From contig JAHIPJ010000223.1 of the NCBI GenBank assembly GCA_018894445.1, positions 1-16,364 on the forward strand: a stretch of DNA of 16,364 nt, written 5' to 3'. The translations under genes and the position numbers were made by a program. Positions 1-7,581 of the stretch are shown here, piece by piece (within the stretch, counting starts at the first letter, position 1; the number at the start of each line of letters is the position of its first letter). Below the pieces are notes generated by a model that had not been told where the DNA came from, searched no databases, and worked only from the letters and a program-made list of their open reading frames with translations. The DNA is from Actinomycetota bacterium. GTDB lineage: Bacteria; Actinomycetota; Humimicrobiia; Humimicrobiales; Humimicrobiaceae.

Positions 1-723
1 GGTAAACCAAAATCTATTACAATCTCACAGGATGGTGGCAGGTGGTATTGTTCTGTATTGTGTGAATATGATATAGAAGAACAAGAAAAGAAGACAGACA
101 ATATTGTTGGAATTGATGTTGGTTTGAAAGAATTTGCTACTCTATCAGATGAAACAGTAACCGGTAATCCTAAACATCTAAAAAAGTATGAAGAAAAATT
201 GGTGAGTGAGCAAAGGAGATTAAATAAAAAACAAAAAGGAAGTAAAAATAGATTTAAGCAAAGAATAAAGGTTAAAAAAATTCATACCAAAATCAAAAAT
301 TTAAGACAGGATTTTCTTCATAAGACAACTTCTAATATGATAACCAAATATGATGGGGTTGTTTTGGAAGATTTAAATGTTAAAGGTATGATGAAAAACC
401 ATTGCCTTGCTAAATCTATTGCAGATGTTTCATGGTCAGAGTTTACAAGGCAACTTGAATACAAAGCAAAATGGAATTTTAAGTATTTTATTTTAATTGA
501 ACGGTTTGAACCTACTAGTAAAACTTGTTCAAATTGTGGATGCATTCAAGATATGCCTTTAAGCAAAAGACAGTTTAATTGTCCTGACTGTGGAATATCT
601 ATTGATAGAGACTTAAATGCGTCAATAAATATTTGTGGGCTTGGGCAAAGCCGAATTAACGCCTGCGGAGTTGGTTCAAGAGAGCCGACATTGAAACAGG
701 AAAAAGAATGTTTAGTAAACTAA
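1..723 (+). CDS. tnpB: TnpB, IS200/IS605-family RNA-guided nuclease (5' end missing)
   Basis: The frame is open from base 1, so the start lies off the left edge; 240 codons remain of a family usually about 370-430 residues long. Numbered from base 1, the RuvC-like catalytic residues are visible: Asp39 in GIDVG, Glu123 in VLEDLNVKGM, and Asp204 in IDRDLNAS. A four-cysteine zinc finger (CSNCG near 176-179 and CPDCG near 194-197) sits between the last two. A Lys/Arg-rich stretch at about 64-100 fits nucleic-acid contact. TnpB proteins are known to cleave DNA guided by an RNA made from the transposon right end, helping the element persist. No tnpA is seen in the window, so this is either an IS1341-type tnpB-only element or its tnpA is off the edge. 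All visible catalytic residues are intact, so there is no sign of decay in this part. Family assignment is secure; activity is not shown. Confidence 0.95.
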   Translation, partial: GKPKSITISQDGGRWYCSVLCEYDIEEQEKKTDNIVGIDVGLKEFATLSDETVTGNPKHLKKYEEKLVSEQRRLNKKQKGSKNRFKQRIKVKKIHTKIKNLRQDFLHKTTSNMITKYDGVVLEDLNVKGMMKNHCLAKSIADVSWSEFTRQLEYKAKWNFKYFILIERFEPTSKTCSNCGCIQDMPLSKRQFNCPDCGISIDRDLNASINICGLGQSRINACGVGSREPTLKQEKECLVN

Positions 724-758
724 ACAGAAGCCATGAGGCTTGCCTCGTGGAGCGTCAC
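625..758 (+). ncRNA. Probable TnpB guide-RNA (omega RNA) scaffold and element right end
   Basis: In IS605-type elements the guide RNA scaffold overlaps the 3' end of tnpB and runs to the right end of the transposon. Here the last tnpB codons contain the base pattern often seen there (an AACGCCTGCGGAG block near 658-670, then GAAACAGGAAAAAG near 692-705). Just after the stop is an 8-bp hairpin, CCATGAGG (731-738) and CCTCGTGG (743-750) with one G-T pair and a CTTG loop, followed by GTCAC at 754-758. That order (hairpin, then a short GTCAC-like tail) is typical of tnpB right ends. The guide would be the bases just after 758. The 5' boundary given here is a guess. Confidence 0.5.
731..750 (+). 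repeat. Right-end hairpin of the tnpB element
   Basis: Inverted repeat with stem arms 731-738 and 743-750, eight pairs including one G-T, and a 4-nt loop. It begins 7 bases after the tnpB stop. Subterminal hairpins like this are recognised by the Y1 transposase TnpA in IS200/IS605 elements and form the last stem of the guide RNA. There is no T-run after it, so it is unlikely to be a simple terminator. Confidence 0.6.
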
Positions 759-840
759 AAAGCTATTGGTTATAAATCCCCGAGTTTGGGCAGAATCGTT
801 GAGAATAACAGGCAAGAATTGTTCTATATAAGGAACTATT

Positions 841-3495
841 ATGGCTAAAAAAGAATTAACACTTAAAGATAGATTGTCAAGGTTGACTTTTGTTCAGGCA
901 TGCAAGCTGCTGGGACCGGAGGGCAGTAAGTTTATTATGCAGGGCGGGAAGTTCGAGATAACTTCGATAGAGGAAAATGTTTATCTGGACAATGACTTGT
1001 TCCGATTATCGGTTGATGGGGCAGTTGTTACGATAACGCTGATGGCTCAGGCCCGCAGGCAGCTGCATTTTAACTGTAATAAATGTCAGACACTTTGTGA
1101 GCATATCGGGGCGGCGTTTGCTTTGATACTTGAGGAAAAAACGGTGCTGGGGCTGGCTAAACCGCCGATTGAGCGGGTTCCCGCTGAGAGTTTGAGCGAG
1201 CCGGAACTTATAACCAGAGCTTTGGAGGAACGTAAGGAACGGTCAAAAACCGAGCGGATGACTGTCAGTAGCATCAACCAGCAGATATTGTGGACGGATT
1301 ATATTGTCACCAATTCGCTGTCCGGCAAGAGCTATCGGGTGGCGCTGCGCGGCTGGAAGCGAGGTGACTCGTATTGTTCCTGCCCGGATTTCAGGAAGAA
1401 TACGCTGGGGACATGTAAGCATATAATGAACGTCCAGCGAAAGATGAGACGTAAGTTTAGCGCAGCAACAAAGAAGCTTCCTTACAAGCAGAAGGGTTTT
1501 GCCGTGCATATCCTCTACGGCGACAATTTACAATTGCGGTTGCTTTCTCCAACGAAAATCCCCGCAGAAATCACCAGGATCATTAAGCCAATAAAGAATC
1601 GTAACATAAAGGATGTGCATAAATTATTGCAATGTGTTCGCAAGCTCGAAGCAGCCGGCCATAATGTGAATATCTATCCTGATGCCCAGGAATATATCGA
1701 ATTTTTACTTCATCAGGAACGTGTGGATAAGCTGGTGGAACAAATCCGCAAGGATCCCGCTAATCATCCATTGCGAAAAACCCTGCTCAAAGCGGAGCTG
1801 TTACCCTATCAGCTCGACGGCATAGCCTTTGCCACTGGTGCCTGTCGTGCAGTACTGGCCGATGATATGGGGCTTGGCAAAACGATACAGGGAATTGGCG
1901 TCGCAGAACTGTTGTCTCGTGAATCTGCCATCGAAAGGGTGCTGGTCGTTTGCCCGACCTCGCTGAAATCGCAATGGCGCAGTGAAATCCATCGCTTCTC
2001 CGATAGAGATTGCCATTTGGTCCTCGGCAGTGCGCCGCAGCGGGCAACACAGTACGATAGTAGCTGCTTCTTTACAATCTGTAATTATGAGCAGGTTTTG
2101 CGGGACATTAAGTGGATTGAGCAGGTCCGCTGGGATTTAATAATAATTGATGAAGGTCAGCGTATCAAAAACTGGGAGGCGAAGACCTCGCAAATGATAA
2201 AGTCTCTGCGGAGCCGGTTTGCTCTGGTACTTTCGGGAACACCGCTGGAGAATCGGCTGGATGATCTATTTTCGGTAGTAGAGTTTGTTGATGACCGGCG
2301 GTTGGGACCGTCATTTCGATTTTTTAACACCCACCGTGTCGTAGATGAAAGCGGTAAACTGCTGGGCTATAAGAATCTGGACAAACTGCGGGAAAAACTC
2401 AGCCCTGTATTACTTCGCCGGACACGCAGCGAGGTCATAAAGCAGCTGCCGCCGCGGACCGATAAGATAATTCGCATACCTCCAAGTGGTGAGCAGTTCG
2501 AGATCAACCGCGGTCAGAAAATGATAATTCAGTCAATCGTCAACAAATCATACATTTCCGAGATGGATTTACTGCGTTTGCAAAAGGCCCTTCTGCTTTG
2601 CCGAATGGCTGCCGATAGTACGTTTTTGGTCGATAAACAGCCGCCAGGGTATTCGACAAAGATTGAACGTCTGCGGGAACTACTCGAAGACTTGAATGCC
2701 GAAGAAGGCCGCAAGATTGTTCTGTTTTCGGAGTGGACGACAATGCTAAGCCTCATTGAGCCGATATTGAAAAAGCTGAAAATGGATTATGTCAGGCTGG
2801 ATGGCTCAGTGCCACAGAAAAAACGCGCACAGCTTGTACATGAGTTTCAAAACAACCCGAGCTGCAAATTATTCATAACAACAAACGCCGGCTCGACCGG
2901 GCTGAATCTGCAAACGGCTAACACGGTTATTAATGTCGATCTGCCGTGGAACCCGGCAATACTGGAGCAGCGAATTGCCCGCGCTCACCGCATGGGTCAG
3001 AAAAATCCCGTACAGGTCTATATCCTGGTGACGGAGAATACGATTGAGGAAGGGATGCTCAGCACACTTGCGGCCAAAAAAGAGGTCGCGCTGGCTTCGC
3101 TGGACATTAACAGTGACATTAAAGAAGTCGATATGGCCAGTGGGGCCGAGGAACTCAAACGCCGACTGGAAATATTGTTAGGTCGTCCGGAAGATGCCCC
3201 GCTTGACATGAGTGAACTGGAAAGGCAAAAACAACAAGCCGAAAAAACAGCCCGCAAAGAAAAAGTAGCTACTGCCGCAGGCGAACTATTCACCTCGGCA
3301 TTCAACCTGTTAGACCAGATCATGCCGCAACGGTCAGATGATGGAATGCTTGAGCAAAAGAAAGAAGCAATCAAGACCCACCTGCAAGACTGTTTGGAAA
3401 TGGATGATCAGGGCCAGATAGAACTAAAACTGAAACTGCCAAACCAGTCAGCGCTGGATAATATCGCTGCAGCACTGGCAAAGCTGGTAAGGTAA
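841..3495 (+). CDS. SWIM zinc-finger SNF2-family DNA helicase/ATPase
   Basis: This is an 884-residue SNF2 (SF2) DNA translocase. The N-terminal third has two zinc-binding candidates: a cysteine/histidine cluster at 79-88 (C79, C82, C86, H88) and a clear SWIM finger, CxC-x10-CxH, at 179-194. The helicase core follows: Walker A DDMGLGKT at 341-348, motif II DEGQ at 437-440 (DEAH in many relatives), SGTPLEN at 465-471, the second RecA lobe from about 623 (FSEW, RLDGS, TTNAGSTGLNLQ), and the SNF2 motif VI QRIARAHRMGQ at 710-720. The C-terminal tail (about 790-884) is charged and probably helical. The ATG start has AGGA at 831-834, six bases upstream. SNF2 proteins remodel protein-DNA complexes; bacterial SWIM-SNF2 proteins are mostly uncharacterised, and some relatives work in phage defence (DISARM DrmD) or with RNA polymerase (RapA). 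Codon use is far richer in G+C than its neighbours (many CTG, CGG, GCC, CCG), suggesting horizontal transfer. No partner gene is adjacent, so its role here is open. Confidence 0.93.
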   Translation: MAKKELTLKDRLSRLTFVQACKLLGPEGSKFIMQGGKFEITSIEENVYLDNDLFRLSVDGAVVTITLMAQARRQLHFNCNKCQTLCEHIGAAFALILEEKTVLGLAKPPIERVPAESLSEPELITRALEERKERSKTERMTVSSINQQILWTDYIVTNSLSGKSYRVALRGWKRGDSYCSCPDFRKNTLGTCKHIMNVQRKMRRKFSAATKKLPYKQKGFAVHILYGDNLQLRLLSPTKIPAEITRIIKPIKNRNIKDVHKLLQCVRKLEAAGHNVNIYPDAQEYIEFLLHQERVDKLVEQIRKDPANHPLRKTLLKAELLPYQLDGIAFATGACRAVLADDMGLGKTIQGIGVAELLSRESAIERVLVVCPTSLKSQWRSEIHRFSDRDCHLVLGSAPQRATQYDSSCFFTICNYEQVLRDIKWIEQVRWDLIIIDEGQRIKNWEAKTSQMIKSLRSRFALVLSGTPLENRLDDLFSVVEFVDDRRLGPSFRFFNTHRVVDESGKLLGYKNLDKLREKLSPVLLRRTRSEVIKQLPPRTDKIIRIPPSGEQFEINRGQKMIIQSIVNKSYISEMDLLRLQKALLLCRMAADSTFLVDKQPPGYSTKIERLRELLEDLNAEEGRKIVLFSEWTTMLSLIEPILKKLKMDYVRLDGSVPQKKRAQLVHEFQNNPSCKLFITTNAGSTGLNLQTANTVINVDLPWNPAILEQRIARAHRMGQKNPVQVYILVTENTIEEGMLSTLAAKKEVALASLDINSDIKEVDMASGAEELKRRLEILLGRPEDAPLDMSELERQKQQAEKTARKEKVATAAGELFTSAFNLLDQIMPQRSDDGMLEQKKEAIKTHLQDCLEMDDQGQIELKLKLPNQSALDNIAAALAKLVR

Positions 3496-3521
3496 TCCAA
3501 ACAGACGTATCGAGTAGATAC

Positions 3522-3541
3522 CCACGCACTAAAGTGTGTGG
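3522..3541 (-). repeat. Solitary IS605-like subterminal hairpin
   Basis: An 8-bp stem, CCACGCAC (3522-3529) and GTGTGTGG (3534-3541) with one G-T pair and a TAAA loop, lies 27 bp after the helicase stop. Read on the minus strand it has the CTTTAG-type loop and the GTGGGTA-plus-short-tail layout common at tnpB right ends. No tnpB lies upstream of it on that strand, so it would be a solo end or relic. It has no T-run, so it is a poor terminator. The structure is seen directly; the IS605 origin is inferred from its shape. Confidence 0.4.
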
Positions 3542-3746
3542 AACTCTGCCCTGGCGGGTTATTAGATGTACTTTGTCAAGTTTAGATAACAATAATCCTA
3601 CAATTTTTCTTAACTTTTCGGCATTATACAGCAACTTTCTTAATTTTTATTTCAAGACTATCAACAACAGAAATGGAAAAATTCCTTGAAATCCTAAAAA
3701 GCAGCCATTCTTCTAAAACTTCTTCCAGCATTTAACTTGATTGTAT

Positions 3747-3805
3747 AAAAGTCGCTCTCATCTCGGATTTGAAAAACCTTAGGATTCTCGCTTGTATATC
3801 TAAAT
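3747..3805. repeat. Dispersed ~58-bp repeat, copy A (left of the ara module)
   Basis: Aligned by hand with 9272-9329 in the same orientation, 51 of 59 columns match, including an unbroken 24-bp block (3755-3778 and 9280-9303). It lies 34 bp past the araD stop. Read on the minus strand it has the order GAATCC, an imperfect hairpin (CGG...CCG in the better copy), then GAGAG and ACTTTT, which resembles a tnpB right end in layout. It could be an IS605-type solo end or a small non-coding repeat. No coding frame runs through it. Confidence 0.7.
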
Positions 3806-3839
3806 CTCAAGTACAGCCGGCTTACCAGGGTGCTATTCT

Positions 3840-4556
3840 TTACTTCTGTCCAGCTTTTTTATCCTTTTCCTGCCCATAATAAGCGCCTCTTCCGTGTTTT
3901 CTTAAGTAGTGCTTATCAAGCAGGCTCTTTCTTATATTATCAAGGTTTGGGTCAATTAATATTGAATAAAGTGCAGTTTCTGCAATCTCTTCTAAGGCAA
4001 TGCTGACCTCTACAGCCTCTTCTGCATTCTCTCCCCAGCTAAACGGCCCGTGGCATGCAACCAGTACTGCTTTCCTATGGTGGTAATCTTTAGATTTAAA
4101 TGTACCTACAATTAGTTTTCCAATCCCCAACTCGTAATCTTTCGATATGCAACTGTTACTTATAACCCTGGTGCATGGTACCTCACCGTAGAAATAATCG
4201 GCGTGGGTGGTACCCAGGCAGGGTATGGCTTTTCTGGCCTGGGCCCAGGCTGTAGCATAAGTTGAGTGTGTATGGGCTACTCCTCCAATATCAGAAAAAG
4301 CTCTGTAAAGCTCCAGGTGGGTCCTGGTATCCGAGGAAGGATTTAGTTTTCCTTCTACTTTATTTCCCTCAAGATCTACTAATACTATATCTTTGGGAGT
4401 CAGCTTTTTATATGATACTCCACTGGGTTTAATAGCAACCAGGGATTTGCCCCTATCAATCCCAGATACATTCCCAAATGTAGAGATAACCAAACCGCTC
4501 TGGTAAAGCCTTATATTTGCCTTATATACCTCTTCTTTTAGTTCTGAAAGACTCAC
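3840..4556 (-). CDS. araD: L-ribulose-5-phosphate 4-epimerase
   Basis: Interconverts L-ribulose 5-phosphate and D-xylulose 5-phosphate, the last step of bacterial L-arabinose breakdown, in the cytoplasm. The 238 residues match the E. coli enzyme (231) closely along their whole length. The zinc ligands are in register: His95 and His97 in HTHS and His169 in ACHGPFSWG. Asp76 (PSSDT), Asp120 in THADYFYG and Tyr227 in the C-terminal AYYGQ sit where the catalytic residues of the family sit. Conserved GNVSGID (28-34) and KPSGV (43-47) help bind the phosphate. The start codon is GTG at 4556 and overlaps the araB stop in a 4-base GTGA, so the two are almost certainly translated together. It is the last gene of the pentose operon. 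The ten residues after the family's usual GQ end (229) are a lysine-rich tail of no known role. Confidence 0.97.
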   Translation of the reverse strand: MSLSELKEEVYKANIRLYQSGLVISTFGNVSGIDRGKSLVAIKPSGVSYKKLTPKDIVLVDLEGNKVEGKLNPSSDTRTHLELYRAFSDIGGVAHTHSTYATAWAQARKAIPCLGTTHADYFYGEVPCTRVISNSCISKDYELGIGKLIVGTFKSKDYHHRKAVLVACHGPFSWGENAEEAVEVSIALEEIAETALYSILIDPNLDNIRKSLLDKHYLRKHGRGAYYGQEKDKKAGQK

Positions 4557-6214
4557 TTTCTTAATTCATCCTCCAGTATATTTCCTAACTTTTTATACCT
4601 GGCATACAGAGTATTATAAATAAAGGCTTTTTCCTTATCCGGATAATAAGTAGTCTCAAATCCCGATCCCATATTTTTCTGGGCTTCCTCTACTGATTTA
4701 TATGTTCCGGTTACCACTGCTCCAAACATAGCAGCTCCTAAGGCCACCGCCTGCTCTGACTTTGCCACCTTTACTGGCATATCTAGCACATCAGAGAGTA
4801 TCTGCATAACCAGTGGTGATTTTTTAGGTATTCCCCCAATAGCTACCACCTGGTTTATTGTAATATTTTCCTCGTTAAATCTTTCTATAATAGCTTTTGC
4901 TCCAAAAGCAGTTGCCTCAATCAGTGCTCTGAAAAGTCTTGGAGCATCAGTTCCCAGAGTCACACCTAAAATTGCTCCCTTAAGTTTCTGATCTGCATAG
5001 GGTGTTCTTCTTCCGTTTAGCCAGTCCAGGACAACTAAACTACTTTCTCCGGGATTTATTTTAGAAGCTGCTTCAGTAAGTCCGGGAATAATTGAATCAA
5101 CTGCTTCCTTTATTTCTTTTTTACTTAGAGCACTGGAAAGTAAATTCTCCAGAGGCCAGGAAAGCAGATCCCGAAACCAGGCATAAACATCTCCGTAGGC
5201 AGATTGGCCTGCCTCCAGACCTATCATACCCGGTATCACAGAACTGTCAACCTGTCCGCATATTCCAGCCACCAGTTTTTCTCCAATTTCATTTTTAGGG
5301 CTTACTGCGATATCACAGCAGGAAGTACCGATTATTTTTACGAAAGTGTCCGGGCTGATTCCTGCACCGACCGCTCCCATATGGGCATCATAAGCTCCCA
5401 CAGATACAGGGATACTTTCTTTTAAGCCTAGCCTCGCTGCCCACTCAGCAGTTAGTCTTCCTGCAGCATTATCTGAGGTATAAGTTTCGGTATACAATCT
5501 ACCTCTTAAGCCAGATAGAAGAGGTGATATCCTTGCCAGGAATTCTTCCGGAGGCAAACCTCCCCAGGAAGCATGCCACATTGCCTTGTGTCCTGCTGCA
5601 CATCTGCTTCGCTTTATCTTCAATGGATCCGTATTACCGGTAAGTATAGCAGGTATCCAGTCTGCATGCTCCACCCAGGAGAAAGCAGCTTCTCTTACCT
5701 TATTATCTTCTTTTAGTATGTGAAGGATCTTTGACCAAAACCACTCAGAAGAATACACTCCTCCTTCATATTTTGTATAATCTTCTCCTCCCCATGATCT
5801 AGCGACCTTATTTATTAACTCTGCTTCTTCTACTGGAGTATGGTCCTTCCACATTACAAACATAGCATTGTGATTTTCTGCAAATTCTTCTTTTAAGGCG
5901 AGCGCAATACCATTTTTATCTACCGGTCCAGCGGTAGAACCTGTTGTATCAACTCCTATTCCCATTACATTATTTTTGATATCCATAGGAACTTTTTTCA
6001 GTGCGCCCACTACTGACTCTTCTAAGGATTCGATATGATCCAGAGGATGCTGCCGGAACTGGTTTTTATTAGGATTGCAGTACCGGCCCTCTGCCCATCG
6101 TTTAAAATAAGATATATGAGATGATATTTCCTCACCGTTTGAGACATCTACGATAACTGAGCGTACAGAATCAGTACCGAAATCCATACCTATTACATAC
6201 TTAATTTTACTCAT
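4553..6214 (-). CDS. araB: Ribulokinase
   Basis: ATP-dependent kinase that phosphorylates L-ribulose to L-ribulose 5-phosphate; E. coli AraB also accepts D-ribulose and ribitol. The 553 residues are close to the usual ~560. The FGGY-kinase N-lobe opens with GMDFGTDSVRS (9-19), MWKDHTP at 121-127 lies in the substrate region, and Asp276 in GAYDAHMG is the likely catalytic base. GTSCCDIAV (296-304) and, near the C-terminus, VALGAAMFG belong to the nucleotide-binding half. The ATG at 6214 has only a weak Shine-Dalgarno (TAAGAA). The gene follows the ROK repressor by 43 bp and overlaps araD by 4 bp. Its pairing with AraD argues that the pathway intermediate is L-ribulose. Confidence 0.97.
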   Translation of the reverse strand: MSKIKYVIGMDFGTDSVRSVIVDVSNGEEISSHISYFKRWAEGRYCNPNKNQFRQHPLDHIESLEESVVGALKKVPMDIKNNVMGIGVDTTGSTAGPVDKNGIALALKEEFAENHNAMFVMWKDHTPVEEAELINKVARSWGGEDYTKYEGGVYSSEWFWSKILHILKEDNKVREAAFSWVEHADWIPAILTGNTDPLKIKRSRCAAGHKAMWHASWGGLPPEEFLARISPLLSGLRGRLYTETYTSDNAAGRLTAEWAARLGLKESIPVSVGAYDAHMGAVGAGISPDTFVKIIGTSCCDIAVSPKNEIGEKLVAGICGQVDSSVIPGMIGLEAGQSAYGDVYAWFRDLLSWPLENLLSSALSKKEIKEAVDSIIPGLTEAASKINPGESSLVVLDWLNGRRTPYADQKLKGAILGVTLGTDAPRLFRALIEATAFGAKAIIERFNEENITINQVVAIGGIPKKSPLVMQILSDVLDMPVKVAKSEQAVALGAAMFGAVVTGTYKSVEEAQKNMGSGFETTYYPDKEKAFIYNTLYARYKKLGNILEDELRK

Positions 6215-6257
6215 ATTGTATTTTTCTTAAGGTATTTATTATCATCTAAGCTTAATT

Positions 6258-7511
6258 CTAGCTTATTTTCTTTTTTATAATATAATGACCAGCTACACTT
6301 GAACTATCCAGATCGAATATACTATTAAAAACAATAGAGGTGGCACCTATCAATCCGACATTTTCTCCCAATTTTGAAAATTGAATATTATAATTATCTT
6401 TAACCTTTGGAAAAGTTTTTTTGGAAACTGATTCTCCAACTTTGCTTAAATACTTATTGCCAAATTTAATAATTTCCCCATGAATTATAATAAGCTCCGG
6501 GTTAAACATTTTAATTGTATTGGAAATTCCTATACCCAGATATTCAGCATTTTTCTCAACATTTCCAGTAACTATCTTATCGCCATGCTCATAAAGCCGG
6601 TATAAATCATCTATTTTAAGCTTTCTACCGCCATAATCAACAAACTTTCCACTTTTTCTAATGTCAGCCATGATATCCTCTATAAGAGAATTGGTTGAAC
6701 ACAAAGTTTCAAGACACCCTGTATTTCCACAGTGGCACATCCTGTCTCCAGCAAGATCAGTTATTATATGGCCAACCTCTCCAGCCATTCCTTTGTCTCC
6801 AGTCATAAGTTTATTATCTATAAACACACCAGTACCTATACCGGTTCCGGTCTCAACACAGACAAAATTCTTAACATCCTTCGCAAGTCCGTATTTTTTT
6901 TCTGCAATTGCCTGAACCCTGCATTCATTTTCAATAAAAGTAGGAAGCCCAATTTTTTCCTCCACAATCTCCTTAAGCTTTATATTGTTCCATCCATCTA
7001 AATTTGGTGAGAAAATAACCAAACCTTTTTTGCTGTCAACCAGACCGGTAGCCCCTACTCCGATGCCTATTATTTCTTCTTTATTAACCTTAGATGTTCT
7101 TATAATCTTCTTCAAATTCTTTACCAGTTTATCTATAACTGCGTCCGGCCCAAACCACTCTTCAGTGGGAATTTTTATTATTTCTATTATGTTTGACCCT
7201 AGATCAGTTAGAGCAATCCTGATAGTCTTTACTCCTATCATTACTCCTAATATATAACCCGCTCTTCCGTTAAACTGAAGAAGCACTGCTTTTTTACCAC
7301 CGGAAGGAGTAGAATCACCTTTACCAATCTCTTTTACGAGACCATCTTTAATAAGCTCACCTATATAAGCAGAAGTAGTAGGACGGCTGATTTTGAGATG
7401 CCTGGATATGTCAATTCGAGAGATAGGCCCCATCTCCATGACTATCTTAAGTATGTTTTTCTTATTTATTTCTTTTAATGAGATATTTTTATTTTCTTTT
7501 CTGTAAATCAC
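6258..7511 (-). CDS. ROK-family transcriptional repressor (XylR/NagC type)
   Basis: Probable local regulator of the pentose operon. The N-terminal ~65 residues form a winged helix-turn-helix (about 13-63, with the recognition region ISRHLKISRPTTSAYI), followed by a ROK sugar-binding domain. The ROK part shows a glycine-rich ETGTGIGTG (220-228) and the zinc site His248 with CHCGNTGCLE (259-268), a family signature. The sugar-kinase ROK members have a catalytic Asp after Asn in this fold; here the matching place appears to read NE (195-196), which suits a repressor rather than a kinase. The start is a GTG at 7511 with no strong Shine-Dalgarno; a start further inside would cut into the helix-turn-helix. 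Known relatives such as XylR bind TTAGT...ACTAA palindromes, and one lies upstream of the operon at 9191-9211. The inducer is not evident from the sequence; a pentose is likely from context. Confidence 0.93.
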   Translation of the reverse strand: MIYRKENKNISLKEINKKNILKIVMEMGPISRIDISRHLKISRPTTSAYIGELIKDGLVKEIGKGDSTPSGGKKAVLLQFNGRAGYILGVMIGVKTIRIALTDLGSNIIEIIKIPTEEWFGPDAVIDKLVKNLKKIIRTSKVNKEEIIGIGVGATGLVDSKKGLVIFSPNLDGWNNIKLKEIVEEKIGLPTFIENECRVQAIAEKKYGLAKDVKNFVCVETGTGIGTGVFIDNKLMTGDKGMAGEVGHIITDLAGDRMCHCGNTGCLETLCSTNSLIEDIMADIRKSGKFVDYGGRKLKIDDLYRLYEHGDKIVTGNVEKNAEYLGIGISNTIKMFNPELIIIHGEIIKFGNKYLSKVGESVSKKTFPKVKDNYNIQFSKLGENVGLIGATSIVFNSIFDLDSSSVAGHYIIKKKIS

Positions 7512-7581
7512 AATAAAGAATTACATTACCAAATTATAATTTATCATTTATATACCATTTTAATATTTATAATTTAAAAAA

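Larger units (their letters stand above)
3496..3839. other. Gene-poor stretch between the helicase and araD stop codons
   Basis: 344 bp between two convergent genes. It holds the hairpin at 3522-3541, a 35-codon minus-strand reading frame at 3624-3731 that could be a relic, and the first copy of the dispersed repeat at 3747-3805. I see no hairpin plus T-run that would clearly terminate either gene. Base composition drops back from GC-rich to AT-rich at about 3560, which marks the likely right border of the foreign helicase segment. Confidence 0.6.

Noticed and set aside
1086..3374. Several minus-strand frames inside the SNF2 gene
   Set aside because: They are antisense shadows of a well-supported coding region, caused by its higher GC content and lower stop frequency.
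3371..3634. Minus-strand 87-codon frame overlapping the helicase stop
   Set aside because: It runs through the hairpin at 3522-3541 and antisense to the helicase end, with no family features.
3747..3805. CRISPR repeat
   Set aside because: The second copy is over 5 kb away and there is no array of regularly spaced repeats.
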